Assembly (NCBI GenBank): GCA_041656735.1
Contig: JBBACY010000003.1
Span: forward strand, 1-64,000
Origin: Perlabentimonas sp041656735
Lineage (GTDB): Bacteria; Bacteroidota; Bacteroidia; Bacteroidales; Tenuifilaceae
Direction: 5' to 3'
DNA: 64,000 nt
In this document: positions 1-8,896 of the stretch, one piece after another
Layout of the letters: each line of letters starts with the position of its first letter
Position numbering within the stretch: position 1 is the stretch's first letter
The notes under the pieces: model-generated
Seen by the model: the letters and a program-made list of their open reading frames with translations, nothing else
What the model was told of the DNA's origin: nothing
Database searches by the model: none
Program-made: the position numbers and the translations under genes

Positions 1-16
1 CGCGCGCCGGATAGTC

Positions 17-128
<112 letters not shown>

Positions 129-131
129 TTG

Positions 132-169
132 AAAAAAGCCCTTACAAATTCGTAAGGGCTTTTTTTTTT
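132..169 (+). terminator. rRNA operon terminator
   Basis: AAGCCCTTAC and GTAAGGGCTT form a perfect stem around the six-base loop AAATTC, followed by a run of nine to ten T. It starts a few bases after the 5S gene, as expected of the intrinsic terminator of an rRNA operon. Confidence 0.93.
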
Positions 170-186
170 GTATATTCGCAGCTGAT

Positions 187-2379
187 ATGAAAAACTACTT
201 TGCATATACAATTCTAATTCTTACCCTTCTTTTCACCATAACCTCCATATGGTCTAGTACTTGTATTGGGGCTAATGCAAATAGTTGTTTTCTTCCAAAG
301 AAAACTAACCTATTAGCCAAGGTTGATACGCTGAGATCTGGTTTAAAAGCTTTCAATAAGGACGCTCATTCGGTACCTGGTGATACGATACCGTTAAGTG
401 ACACTACGCTTGTGCTCCCTTTTGATAGTATTAATGTAGTGCCTAAGGATACTACTTCTGCAGCACCAATTGATTCGATAGCTAGCAATTATAACGAAAG
501 GAATAGTACGATATATTCTAAAATTAAGGATAGAACGATTCTTGATGTTCTCTCGATACCCTATAACCAAAGTGTCGCTTCCTGGCGATTTAATGAGGTT
601 TATTTGGACTATGAACTTTCCGATGTTGATACAGCGCTATTTTTGAATCATCATTTTTATCCACAGCAAAAAAACTTTGAATCCTTCACATACCTTGGTA
701 ATATTGGTAGTCCTAGTATGCCTGACCATTTTTTTTCTCGACAAAATAATTCAACCTTCCTGTTTTCACGATATTTCAGTCAATATGCCGATGGGGTAAC
801 TGAACTTAAACAGTATAATGTTAAGTCGCCTTTTACTAGTGTGTTTTATACTAGTGGAGGAAAACGCTCGGAGATGGAGCAGCTTTTTAGGGTGCTGCAC
901 ACCCAGAATGCTACTAAGCATCTTAACTTCGGTATTTCGTACGATAATTTTGGAACAAAAGGCGTGTACCAAAGTCAAACTACTAGAAGTAATCTAATTT
1001 CAATTTTTGGTAACTATAATAAGGCGAATTTATTTGGTCAGTTTAGCATTGTTAATCGAGTTTATCATAATGCAGAAAATGGCGGATCAACTTTTGATTT
1101 GTATGTGCCTCTCGATTCGCTACAAGACACGCGCATTTTACCCATAAGGTTATCTAATGCCAAGTCGGTTACAAGCGAGCGTTCAGTCTCGGTAATGGCA
1201 GGCTATACGTTACTAAACATAAAGAAAGTAAGTAAGGACTCGTTGAAGAAGGAAACCTACGTCCCTTTAATAAACACTAAGATGCTTATTACCAGAGAGC
1301 AGCACTCTAGAACTTTTGCAGATGGAATAAGTGGTGATAGCTATTTTGAAGATTTCTTTATTTCCGCTAAAAAAACTTTCGATACCGTATCGGTTGTGAG
1401 CTGGGATGCTAAAGCTATTCTTGAGATTGCACAATTTGCAAATATACCTGCAATGCCTGGCGTTCGGGGTTGGATTGGTTATAATCATTCAAATTTCTTT
1501 CTGTTTAAACCCCACGATTACTTGTTTACTAGTCAGGCAACCCCATTTTATTCCGCTCATTTTGGGGTTGGAGCATTTAGTGAAAGTCCATTTTTATCGT
1601 ATAGGGGTGCTGCTAAAGTTTACTTTAGTGGCGACAGGGCAAATGATAAAGAGTTGAAAGGAGATATAAGACTTTCGCTATGGAAGGAGAGAGATATGCC
1701 CCAGCTAAAGGGAAATATTGAAATATCGGATTGTAGTGCCGACCCGTTATATCGTACATTTTTTTCAAATAACTTTAAGTGGAGCAATAATTTTAAAACC
1801 GAAAAACGATTTTTATTAGGTTTTGCATTTGAAATACCACGTTGGTTTTCTGAGGTTGGCTACAATATTGCCCATATAAGAGACTACTTGTATTTTAATA
1901 CTAAAAGCTTGCCGCAACAGGCTAACGATATTACTGTAACATCCGCTTATGGTCAGGTAAGGCTTAAGTTTGGCAATGGTTTTAATTTGTTTAGTAAGTT
2001 AGTTTGGCAGGTTAATTCGCAAAATGAGGTTTTAAGTTTTCCTAAGTTGCAAGCGTTTGGCACTTTGTTTTACCAGAGGGAATTAGTGAAAAACGCCTTA
2101 GTAGGTCAGTTTGGAGTTAGCGCCAGCTATCGTTCAAATTTTTATGCTAGTGCATTTAATCCGGTTATAGGCCAGTTCTATAACCAGAACATTGTTGAAT
2201 ACCCGGGTTACCCTTTGGTTGATGTTTTTGCAAATTTTAAATGGAAAAGAGCCATTGTTTTTGTAAAGTATTCCCATTTAAATCAGGGTTATCCTCACAA
2301 TAAATACTTTTCAGCTTATTCATATCCATTGAACCCTCAGGTTCTCAAATTCGGTGTTTCATGGATTTTCTACGACTAG
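187..2379 (+). CDS. Putative outer-membrane porin (PF14121/Porin_10 type)
   Basis: A 730-residue exported protein. Residues 1-30 form a signal peptide with a long hydrophobic core. Residues of about 45-110 form a Thr/Ser/Asp-rich linker with repeated DT and DS pairs. From about 150 the sequence has the family hallmark: a DTALF strand, a FYPQQ segment and the YLGNIGSPS motif. The rest is alternating aromatic/polar beta strands ending in an aromatic residue (WIFYD), as outer-membrane barrels do. The family is annotated as putative porins in Bacteroidota; substrate and pore function are not known. The ATG lies 17 bases after the rRNA terminator. TATATTCG at 171-178 is close to the Bacteroidota -7 box, so the gene probably has its own promoter and a very short leader. 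Confidence 0.82.
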   Translation: MKNYFAYTILILTLLFTITSIWSSTCIGANANSCFLPKKTNLLAKVDTLRSGLKAFNKDAHSVPGDTIPLSDTTLVLPFDSINVVPKDTTSAAPIDSIASNYNERNSTIYSKIKDRTILDVLSIPYNQSVASWRFNEVYLDYELSDVDTALFLNHHFYPQQKNFESFTYLGNIGSPSMPDHFFSRQNNSTFLFSRYFSQYADGVTELKQYNVKSPFTSVFYTSGGKRSEMEQLFRVLHTQNATKHLNFGISYDNFGTKGVYQSQTTRSNLISIFGNYNKANLFGQFSIVNRVYHNAENGGSTFDLYVPLDSLQDTRILPIRLSNAKSVTSERSVSVMAGYTLLNIKKVSKDSLKKETYVPLINTKMLITREQHSRTFADGISGDSYFEDFFISAKKTFDTVSVVSWDAKAILEIAQFANIPAMPGVRGWIGYNHSNFFLFKPHDYLFTSQATPFYSAHFGVGAFSESPFLSYRGAAKVYFSGDRANDKELKGDIRLSLWKERDMPQLKGNIEISDCSADPLYRTFFSNNFKWSNNFKTEKRFLLGFAFEIPRWFSEVGYNIAHIRDYLYFNTKSLPQQANDITVTSAYGQVRLKFGNGFNLFSKLVWQVNSQNEVLSFPKLQAFGTLFYQRELVKNALVGQFGVSASYRSNFYASAFNPVIGQFYNQNIVEYPGYPLVDVFANFKWKRAIVFVKYSHLNQGYPHNKYFSAYSYPLNPQVLKFGVSWIFYD

Positions 2380-2454
2380 TCGTCAAAAAAAAGGTGTAAT
2401 TTACATCCATTACCTTATTTTAGCTGTTTATGTATTGTAACTAAGATATTATGT

Positions 2455-3864
2455 ATGAGTCGTTTTAAACAATTGTGTGTGGTATTTTCTTTAGTGTTGG
2501 CAAGCCTAGCGTTTGGCACCTGTACTTTTACTAATAGTTCAGGCCGATTAGTAGGTCCTGATGGGATTAGAGATTATGAGCATATTATTCAGGAAGGTGT
2601 TTTGGTGGCAGTAACCGACATAAATTCAACTAACTACTTTATTTACAAGGGCGAGCCAATGGGCTACCAGTTTGATATGCTAAGTGAATTCGCATCCTAT
2701 TTGGGTGTAAAACTCGAGATTATTGCTGAGAATGATTTGCAGGTTGCTTTTAAAATGCTTGAGGATGGGAGGGTTGATGTGTTTGCGAACAATTTAACCA
2801 TTACAAATAAGCGCTCGCATAAGTATAAGTTTACAGTGCCTTATAACACAACAAAACAAGTATTAGTTCAGAGGAAAGAGTCTTCCGACTCGTTTTTTAT
2901 AGGCAATCCCATTCAGCTTGGGAATAAGATTGTTTATGTTCAAAAAGGTTCGGCATCGGCGCAGCGACTGCATAATTTATCAGATGAGATTGGAGTTGAT
3001 ATTGTGGTTGTGGAAATGCCCAATTACGAGGCTGATGAGCTAATTGAATTGGTTTCATCGGGTGAGATAGATTATGCTGTATGCGATGAGGATATTGCTA
3101 GGGTAAACTCATTTTACTATGAGAATATTGATGTTGAGACGCCTGTTAGCTTTGATCAGAATTTGGCTTGGGCGGTTTCGAATAAATCTTCAAACTTGTT
3201 GGATACTCTTAATGTTTGGCTAGGAAAATTCACTCAAACAGCCGAGTATAAAATTATTAAGGGTAAGTACTACAATAATCCGTATTGGGCCAAAAAAGTT
3301 TTAACTGAGAGCTTTAAGGTGAAGTCGGGAAGTATTTCGCAATGGGATGATAATTTTAGATTTGCCAGTTCTACTATTGATTGGGATTGGAGGCTGTTTG
3401 CTGCAATGGTTTATCAGGAAAGTAGGTTTAAACATAATGTAGAATCGCATATGGGTGCGTACGGTTTAATGCAGTTTATGCCCGCAACTGCCGATTATTT
3501 TGGTATTAACCATATAGCTGACCCGAGAACCCAAATTAAAGCGGGTGCACGTTATTTGAAGTGGCTTGAGCAGCGATTCGAAGACTCTATTACTGACCCA
3601 GAACAGCGTGTAAAATTTATTCTTGCTTCGTATAATGCAGGACTAGGGCATATTATTGATGCAAGAAACCTTGCTCGGAAATATGGGAAAGACCCAAACG
3701 TTTGGGATGATAATGTGGACTACTTCATCCTAAATAAATCAAATCCCGAATTTTTTCGTGACACCACAATAAAATATGGCTCTCTGAGAGGTAAAGAGAC
3801 TTATAACTATGTAAATGAAATAATGCAACGCTATAAGCATTATCAAAATATTATACCCAACTAA
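2455..3864 (+). CDS. mltF: Membrane-bound lytic murein transglycosylase F-like protein
   Basis: A 469-residue two-domain protein. Residues of about 45-270 are an extracellular solute-binding-like (SBP_bac_3) domain; residues of about 300-460 are an SLT lysozyme-like domain. The catalytic glutamate is E322 in YQESRF, followed by the family motifs GAYGLMQFMP and ASYNAGLGH. MltF-type enzymes cleave peptidoglycan between MurNAc and GlcNAc to give 1,6-anhydro-MurNAc. The N-terminus is a hydrophobic signal ending near FGTC at residues 20-23. This is only a poor lipobox, so lipidation is uncertain. The gene stops 3 bases before the convergent Nudix gene, with no clear terminator between them. Confidence 0.9.
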   Translation: MSRFKQLCVVFSLVLASLAFGTCTFTNSSGRLVGPDGIRDYEHIIQEGVLVAVTDINSTNYFIYKGEPMGYQFDMLSEFASYLGVKLEIIAENDLQVAFKMLEDGRVDVFANNLTITNKRSHKYKFTVPYNTTKQVLVQRKESSDSFFIGNPIQLGNKIVYVQKGSASAQRLHNLSDEIGVDIVVVEMPNYEADELIELVSSGEIDYAVCDEDIARVNSFYYENIDVETPVSFDQNLAWAVSNKSSNLLDTLNVWLGKFTQTAEYKIIKGKYYNNPYWAKKVLTESFKVKSGSISQWDDNFRFASSTIDWDWRLFAAMVYQESRFKHNVESHMGAYGLMQFMPATADYFGINHIADPRTQIKAGARYLKWLEQRFEDSITDPEQRVKFILASYNAGLGHIIDARNLARKYGKDPNVWDDNVDYFILNKSNPEFFRDTTIKYGSLRGKETYNYVNEIMQRYKHYQNIIPN

Positions 3865-3867
3865 CCG

Positions 3868-4491
3868 CTAGTACAGCTCGGTTAACTCTGAAATTATCAT
3901 TGCCGTTGCCCCCCAAACAACCTCGTTGCCCACTGAATAAAAGGGAGCTGAAACGGGCTTGTTTCCAATGTTTATAGTTTTTACCGAAAGCTTATCTTTC
4001 TGCTTAAAGTCTTCAAGGTTAACGGTAATAGTATACTCAACTTCCTGTAAACTTAGGTTCATATTTATGGGCTTGGGCATAACACCCACAATTGGAATAA
4101 CAATGAGGTTACTTAAAGGGATGTAGAGGGGTGATAAGGTCCCCAGAACTGTAACTGTTGATGTATCAATCCCTATTTCCTCCTCGGCTTCGCGAAGTGC
4201 AGTGGCCTCAATAGAATGGTCAAAGGGTTCTCGTTTTCCTCCCGGAAAGCTAATTTGCCCGCTATGTGGACCATTGTAGGTAGTTCGTTTTATAAGAACT
4301 GTGTTGGCCGTTTTATTATCAGGGTAAACGCATATTAAAACCGCACTTTCGCGAGTTGATTCATTCGTTCTCGATGATAAGCCTGTACCATCGAGAAAAG
4401 TGGGAGCCATCTTTTGCTGAGCTGCTTGCCCAGGAAGTTTGTTTGAAAGATTCTTCCTTAGTTTATTAATAAATAGATCGAATTCGGACAT
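3868..4491 (-). CDS. Nudix hydrolase, CoA pyrophosphatase (NudL) family
   Basis: A 207-residue protein with the CoA-pyrophosphatase signature LIKR..HSGQISFPGG at about 66-85, running into the Nudix box: G85, D91 in place of the usual Glu (as in NudL), R100, E101, E104, E105 and G107. The family hydrolyses CoA to 3',5'-ADP and 4'-phosphopantetheine with Mg or Mn. The protein has no signal peptide and should be cytoplasmic. It starts with ATG and is separated by 245 bases, holding a repeat element, from the leftward group upstream. It is convergent with the mltF-like gene. The preferred substrate is inferred from the family. Confidence 0.9.
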   Translation of the reverse strand: MSEFDLFINKLRKNLSNKLPGQAAQQKMAPTFLDGTGLSSRTNESTRESAVLICVYPDNKTANTVLIKRTTYNGPHSGQISFPGGKREPFDHSIEATALREAEEEIGIDTSTVTVLGTLSPLYIPLSNLIVIPIVGVMPKPINMNLSLQEVEYTITVNLEDFKQKDKLSVKTINIGNKPVSAPFYSVGNEVVWGATAMIISELTELY

Positions 4492-4548
4492 TTCTTCTTT
4501 CTAAATTGAAGGATTTTTTTGTGTGTATGATAAAGCTAGAGCCTATAT

Positions 4549-4607
4549 TGTTTAGTTAAGGCTGTCGGCTACAACTGCGATCGGTTTGACCGATGGTCTT
4601 AACTTTG
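4549..4607. repeat. Intergenic REP-like structured repeat, copy 1
   Basis: Bases 4549-4570 match the reverse complement of 46643-46664 at 21 of 22 positions. AGTTAAG at 4554-4560 pairs with CTTAACT at 4598-4604. Between them ATCGGT (4580-4585) and ACCGAT (4589-4594) form a smaller hairpin. The segment is richer in G+C than its surroundings. It fills the gap between the Nudix gene and the LolC-like permease, in which no gene is seen. Confidence 0.6.
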
Positions 4608-4736
4608 TTGATGCCGATGGCTATAAAAATATCTTGTTAACCAAACGGTGTTGAGACTCGAATTATGGTTTTATCATTATAACCAATTTTTTCGAAAAAT
4701 GTTTCTTTTTTAGGGATGTTCTATGCTAACTAAAGG

Positions 4737-5981
4737 TTACTCAAACTTTATAGTTTTGTCTGGACTAATGTGCAGAATAACCATTGAGGGTATTAAAAGC
4801 ATAGCGATGGTAAGTACAAATGTGCCGATATTGAGCAGTAGAATATTGATTATATCTAGGTTTATTGGCACGGTTGATAGGTAATAGTTAGCCTCATCGA
4901 GTTTTACAATGCCGAATTTTAGCTGGATTAAAGCCAGACTAATTCCGAGCAGATTTCCCCAGAAAAGCCCACGAACTATGATGTGCCCGGATTGTATTAA
5001 AAATATTTTTTGGATAAACCGATTCTCGGCACCAAGCGCTTTTAGTATACCAATCATATTGGTGCGTTCAAGTATTATAATTAGCAATCCGGCAATCATA
5101 TTAATTCCGGCAACGGCCATCATCAGTACAAGTAAAACAATAGCATTGGTATCTTGTAGGCCAATCCAATCAAATATTTGAGGGTATTTTTCAACAATAC
5201 TTTGAACTCGCAATCGGGTGCCATCGTTAAGAAAGTGGTACGAAACGATGTCGTCAATTTTATTGGTGATACTGTTAATTTCCTCAAAGTCGTCGATAAG
5301 TATTTCAATACCAGAAACCTGATTAGGCTCCCAACCGTTTAGTTTTTGTATATGTTTTAGGTCGCAAATAACGAAAAGTTTGTCAAATTCAGCCATTTGG
5401 GTATTGTAAATTCCTGTTACGGTAAATCGACGGAAACGTGGAGGCTCCTGAACAAAAAACATATCGAATGTATCGCCAATTTTAAGATTTAGCAGTTGTG
5501 ATATGCTCTTTGATATAATGGTTTCGTTACTAGTTGATGAGTCGGAATGAGTGATGATTTGACCCTCAGTGAGATTACTCTTAAAAAAACTCCAGTCGAA
5601 ATCAGCATCCACACCTTTAAGAACAATACCTTGAATATCGGTTTGGGTTTTAATTATACCTGGTTTCAATCCAAATCTTTGAATATGACGAATTCCTGCA
5701 ATCTCATTAATTTGCGGAAGAAAATCTAGCTGGCTATCAATAGGAACCGTTTCGAACGAAAGGTTTCGATCGTAGTTAATAATTTGTATATGGCTACCAA
5801 AGCCAATGGTTTTTTCCGAAATTTCGTTTTTAAAGCCTGTAAGTATGGCCACAGCAATAATCATAACAGCTAAACTAACCGCTACGGCTATTGTGGCAAT
5901 TCTAACGAATGGGCGCGATAGGTTCCCCTTCCCCTGCTTGGGGTCAGTTAAACGGTTGGCTATAAATCTTTCGGCTTTCAA
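4737..5981 (-). CDS. LolC/LolE-type ABC transporter permease (FtsX family)
   Basis: A 414-residue inner-membrane protein. One TM helix lies at about 27-50 (IAVAVSLAVMIIAVAIL), followed by a large periplasmic domain (about 55-270) with the GFGSHIQI motif of the family. Three TM helices at about 280-400 carry the FtsX signature around NMIGILKALGAENRFIQKIF. LolC/E proteins work with the LolD ATPase to release lipoproteins from the inner membrane; no LolD is encoded here. The start must be TTG at 5981: the frame has no ATG between an upstream stop and this codon, the next Met is at residue 40 inside TM1, and homologues begin at this point. It lies 37 bases downstream of the RNase H gene, probably in one transcript. 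Confidence 0.85.
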   Translation of the reverse strand: MKAERFIANRLTDPKQGKGNLSRPFVRIATIAVAVSLAVMIIAVAILTGFKNEISEKTIGFGSHIQIINYDRNLSFETVPIDSQLDFLPQINEIAGIRHIQRFGLKPGIIKTQTDIQGIVLKGVDADFDWSFFKSNLTEGQIITHSDSSTSNETIISKSISQLLNLKIGDTFDMFFVQEPPRFRRFTVTGIYNTQMAEFDKLFVICDLKHIQKLNGWEPNQVSGIEILIDDFEEINSITNKIDDIVSYHFLNDGTRLRVQSIVEKYPQIFDWIGLQDTNAIVLLVLMMAVAGINMIAGLLIIILERTNMIGILKALGAENRFIQKIFLIQSGHIIVRGLFWGNLLGISLALIQLKFGIVKLDEANYYLSTVPINLDIINILLLNIGTFVLTIAMLLIPSMVILHISPDKTIKFE

Positions 5982-6018
5982 GTGCTGGTGGTTTTGTTGT
6001 TGGTAAATTTAATGAATT

Positions 6019-6651
6019 TTATTTTCTTCCAAAATCGGCAGGTATTTCGCCCCAAAGCCGAGTTTCCCACTTCAGTAGCTTATTTTGCCATGTGTTTTCT
6101 TTTAGCCATGTTTCGGCTCGAGCGATGAGTGTAAAAACAATTTGGTTGCGATTGGTTTTCTCAAGCTTGGTGTTGGCTCGTTTATTTTTAACCCAGCTCA
6201 GTGCTGTTCTAGAGTCGGTGTATATGGGTATGTCGCTACCCTTTTGTTTAAGTAGTGCAAGCCCATGTACTATGGCTAAAAATTCACCTATGTTATTTGT
6301 TCCATCAAAGTAAGGGCCTTGCCTAAAAATTTCACGGCCAGTTTTGGCGTCTACGCCTCTATATTCCATATCGCCTGTAACCATATTACATGCTGCATCA
6401 ACAGCGAGCGTTGGATATATTGGCTTTGGTTGGTTCTCCTTCAGTCCCTCTAATTTTATGGCTAGGCTTGTGTGCTTATTTGTGTAGTCGTGGTAGTTGC
6501 CGTTAAATGCTGTTTCGGCAGCCTCTTTTGTCGGGAACGACTTGTACTTGGCGTTTGGGTACCCTTTTATATTTAGTTGGCATTTCTCCCAACTGTCGTA
6601 AATACCCGGTTTAACGCCATCCCAAACTACATAGTATTTTTTTTTTGCCAT
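6019..6651 (-). CDS. rnhA: Ribonuclease H with N-terminal viroplasmin domain
   Basis: A 210-residue cytoplasmic enzyme that cleaves the RNA strand of RNA-DNA hybrids. Residues 4-47 are a caulimovirus viroplasmin/HBD-like hybrid-binding domain (YYVVWDGVKPGIY, then a KSFPTKEAAE segment). Residues of about 78-208 are the RNase H fold, with all four acidic catalytic residues in place: D85 (AVDAAC), E123 (NNIGEF), D146 (YTDSR) and D206 (PADFG). This arrangement is common in Bacteroidota and resembles eukaryotic RNase H1. It starts at ATG and lies between the methyltransferase and the LolC-like gene in the leftward group. Confidence 0.93.
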   Translation of the reverse strand: MAKKKYYVVWDGVKPGIYDSWEKCQLNIKGYPNAKYKSFPTKEAAETAFNGNYHDYTNKHTSLAIKLEGLKENQPKPIYPTLAVDAACNMVTGDMEYRGVDAKTGREIFRQGPYFDGTNNIGEFLAIVHGLALLKQKGSDIPIYTDSRTALSWVKNKRANTKLEKTNRNQIVFTLIARAETWLKENTWQNKLLKWETRLWGEIPADFGRK

Positions 6652-6741
6652 AATATCGTTACACTTTCATCTGTTTAAACTTAATTTAAAAAGTGAGCAG
6701 ATGGAATATTTATGGAGTAAATATTCTCCTGTTTGCTAAAC

Positions 6742-7350
6742 TTATTTGTTAGAGTATTTCACCGCATGCATGCGAATTACCATAGCTTTTCCCCTGTGTA
6801 GAGGGCCTTCGTCTAAATATACTTCTTCACTTTTCAGGTCGATAATAGTTAAGTTTTTAAACATAGATTTAAGTTCCTGTTCGGTTACAAAGAAATTAGG
6901 ATTTTTAGGACCACCTGAACTGAGTGGGATTTGGCTTTGGTTAAACATTTCGATAATTAAACTCCCGTTGGGTTTTAGTAAACCCTCTAGTTTTTGAGCT
7001 GCTTGCGCAAATATACTCCTTTCTAAATGAACGAATACCATGCCAATGGCACTAAACTGTTTTTCTATGGTTAAGTTTTCTATATCGGCAATAAGGTATG
7101 AAACGTTAACGCCAAATTGATTAAAGAGAGCAACTGCTTTTTGCTGAGCCACCTGGCTCGTATCAAATGCGGTAACATCCCAACCGTTTTTTGCAGCCCA
7201 CAGAGCGTTGCGCCCTTCACCTTCACCCGGCAGCAAAAGAGTGCCTGGGCTAAGCGTTTTAAGCTTGGTGCATAGGTAATTGTTTGGGTTTGTACCGTAA
7301 ATAAATTCGGAATTTAAGTAGCGTTTGTCCCACTCAGAAGAGTTACTCAT
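6742..7350 (-). CDS. Class I SAM-dependent methyltransferase
   Basis: A 202-residue Rossmann-fold methyltransferase. Motif I is LLPGEGEGRNALWAAKNGW at about 40-58, with the acidic end of strand 2 at TAFDTS and motif II-like ADIENL near 90. The overall look (WDKRYLNSEF..GTNPN start, GEGEGRNA) is that of the TehB/thiopurine methyltransferase-like group in which the substrate is unassigned. The ATG overlaps the stop of the upstream NamZ gene by four bases (ATGA), so the two are probably translationally coupled. The substrate cannot be told from sequence. Confidence 0.8.
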   Translation of the reverse strand: MSNSSEWDKRYLNSEFIYGTNPNNYLCTKLKTLSPGTLLLPGEGEGRNALWAAKNGWDVTAFDTSQVAQQKAVALFNQFGVNVSYLIADIENLTIEKQFSAIGMVFVHLERSIFAQAAQKLEGLLKPNGSLIIEMFNQSQIPLSSGGPKNPNFFVTEQELKSMFKNLTIIDLKSEEVYLDEGPLHRGKAMVIRMHAVKYSNK

Positions 7351-8564
7351 TTACATTTGTTTTTTGTAGTGAAGTCGGGATAGAGCAGGTATTTTTTTCG
7401 AATTTGCATAAACTCTTCCAATCCTGTTTCCCAACTTATTCGAATGGTCTGCTCATCGACGTTCTGCCTAACCTGCTGTTTTAATATATTGTTTCCTGCC
7501 AAAAGGTTAAAGTATGAATTAAAGAAACTATCCTTATCGGGGAACGATTGGTATGCGAACAGTAACCATTCAAGGTTAATTTGTTTAAGGTCGAAAAAAT
7601 ATTTCTGGTCAAAATCTTGTAAGTTTATTCCATAGCATAGCTTCCCAAGCAAAGGAGGGTTTTGACTCGCCTTGGGTTTTATTTCGGGTGTGAATGAGAA
7701 AGGCATATTTGTGAAACTGGGATGTCCAAATACTTGAAAAGGGAAGTCGGTGCCACGACCCACACTAATGGTTGTTCCCTCAAAAAAGCCAAGCGATGGG
7801 TATAGGTATATTGAGGTTTGGTTGGGTAGGTTAGGCGAGGGTTTAACTGGTAGTATGTAGGTTGAGTCGTGGGAGTAATTTTTACAGTGTACAACGGTTA
7901 GGTTGCACTGTAAAGAGTCGGCAAGCCATTTTTCGCCGTTTACCATTTTGGCATATTCTCCAATGGTCATTCCATGAACAATTGGAACGGGGTGCATACC
8001 CACAAACGATTTATATTTTAGGTTAAGTATGGGGCCATCAACAAAAAAACCGTTAGGGTTTGGTCTGTCTAAAACAATAAGTGGCAGGTTGTTTTCGGCG
8101 CATGTTTCCATCACGTAATGCATTGTTGATATATATGTATAGTATCGAATGCCGACATCCTGAATATCAAAAATAATAATATCTATATCGCTGAAATCGG
8201 CCTGCGAGGGTTTCTTTTTATTGCCGTAAAGCGAAATAACGGGGAGTCCTGTTTTGGTGTCGAAATGACTTTCAATAAGCTCGCCCGCATCACCATCACC
8301 TCTGAACCCATGCTCTGGACTGTAAATTTTGGTTATGTTCACGTTAAGGGCAACAAGGCTATCAATAAGATGGACGCTATTTATTGTTGTTGAATGGTTG
8401 GCCACAATTCCAACTCTTTTGTATTTTAGCAGCGGGAGATAGCTACTAAAACTCTCGGCACCAAGTATAATGTGTTGGCTGTTTGCGTGATTTTTATCTG
8501 AGGTAGCTGTGGCTCCGCACGCCGAAAGAAGCAGGAAAGGAATAACCAAAGTTACTAGTCGCAA
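7347..8564 (-). CDS. namZ: Exo-beta-N-acetylmuramidase NamZ family lipoprotein (DUF1343)
   Basis: A 405-residue DUF1343 protein. The family includes Bacillus NamZ (GH171), which removes terminal MurNAc from peptidoglycan fragments. Visible hallmarks are the NHST segment, YSPEHGFRGDGDAG, the DIIIFDIQDVGIRYYTY stretch and DRPNPNG. The N-terminus MRLVTLVIPFLLLSAC is a lipoprotein signal with a clean LSAC lipobox (C16), so the mature protein should be anchored in a membrane facing the periplasm. The start is TTG at 8564: a stop lies a few codons upstream with no ATG between, and no later Met would keep the signal. It may take part in recycling of muropeptides, together with the mltF-like enzyme in the same window. 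It is coupled by ATGA to the methyltransferase gene. Confidence 0.88.
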   Translation of the reverse strand: MRLVTLVIPFLLLSACGATATSDKNHANSQHIILGAESFSSYLPLLKYKRVGIVANHSTTINSVHLIDSLVALNVNITKIYSPEHGFRGDGDAGELIESHFDTKTGLPVISLYGNKKKPSQADFSDIDIIIFDIQDVGIRYYTYISTMHYVMETCAENNLPLIVLDRPNPNGFFVDGPILNLKYKSFVGMHPVPIVHGMTIGEYAKMVNGEKWLADSLQCNLTVVHCKNYSHDSTYILPVKPSPNLPNQTSIYLYPSLGFFEGTTISVGRGTDFPFQVFGHPSFTNMPFSFTPEIKPKASQNPPLLGKLCYGINLQDFDQKYFFDLKQINLEWLLFAYQSFPDKDSFFNSYFNLLAGNNILKQQVRQNVDEQTIRISWETGLEEFMQIRKKYLLYPDFTTKNKCK

Positions 8565-8796
8565 TTTTGTGTTTGTATTTGTTTACACGAAATTAGTAAA
8601 AAAGAGTAGTATGCACAGGCTTTTTGAGAAATTTGTTAATTATTCCAATTTTGTTGTTTCATTTTGTGGTAAGCAAGGTGCGCAATACTCGTTAACAGAT
8701 ACTTTGATTGGCAACTACTTGCCACAAGTACTAGGGTGACTTTTCATCATTTTAATGTTGAAATTGTTGACACTATTTTGAGTTAGTGATAACAGT
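8565..8796. other. Intergenic gap between namZ and ppa
   Basis: With the terminator that follows, this is a 332-base stretch between the start of namZ and the end of ppa, both leftward. A rightward frame of 76 codons runs into it from inside namZ but has no family resemblance and is rejected. Upstream signals for namZ should lie here, but I see no clear TAnnTTTG box. Confidence 0.5.
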
Positions 8797-8853
8797 AAAA
8801 CCTTGTTTTGGGTCTTTGATAAGAGAGTGTCAAAGGCACAAAACAAGGTTTTT
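8796..8853 (-). terminator. Terminator of the pyrophosphatase gene
   Basis: Bases 8797-8810 and 8839-8852 form a perfect 14-bp stem (AAAACCTTGTTTTG with its complement). An inner stem CTTTGA/TCAAAG at 8814-8819 and 8830-8835 extends the hairpin. Read leftward it follows the stop of ppa by about 44 bases and ends in a short T run. Confidence 0.8.
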
Positions 8854-8896
8854 GATGTTGCTATTTTCAGTTAAAAATCTTTTTTCTAAAATAGCA

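Noticed and set aside
8509..8739. 76-codon rightward frame
   Set aside because: It overlaps the signal-peptide end of namZ, has no family resemblance and looks like chance.
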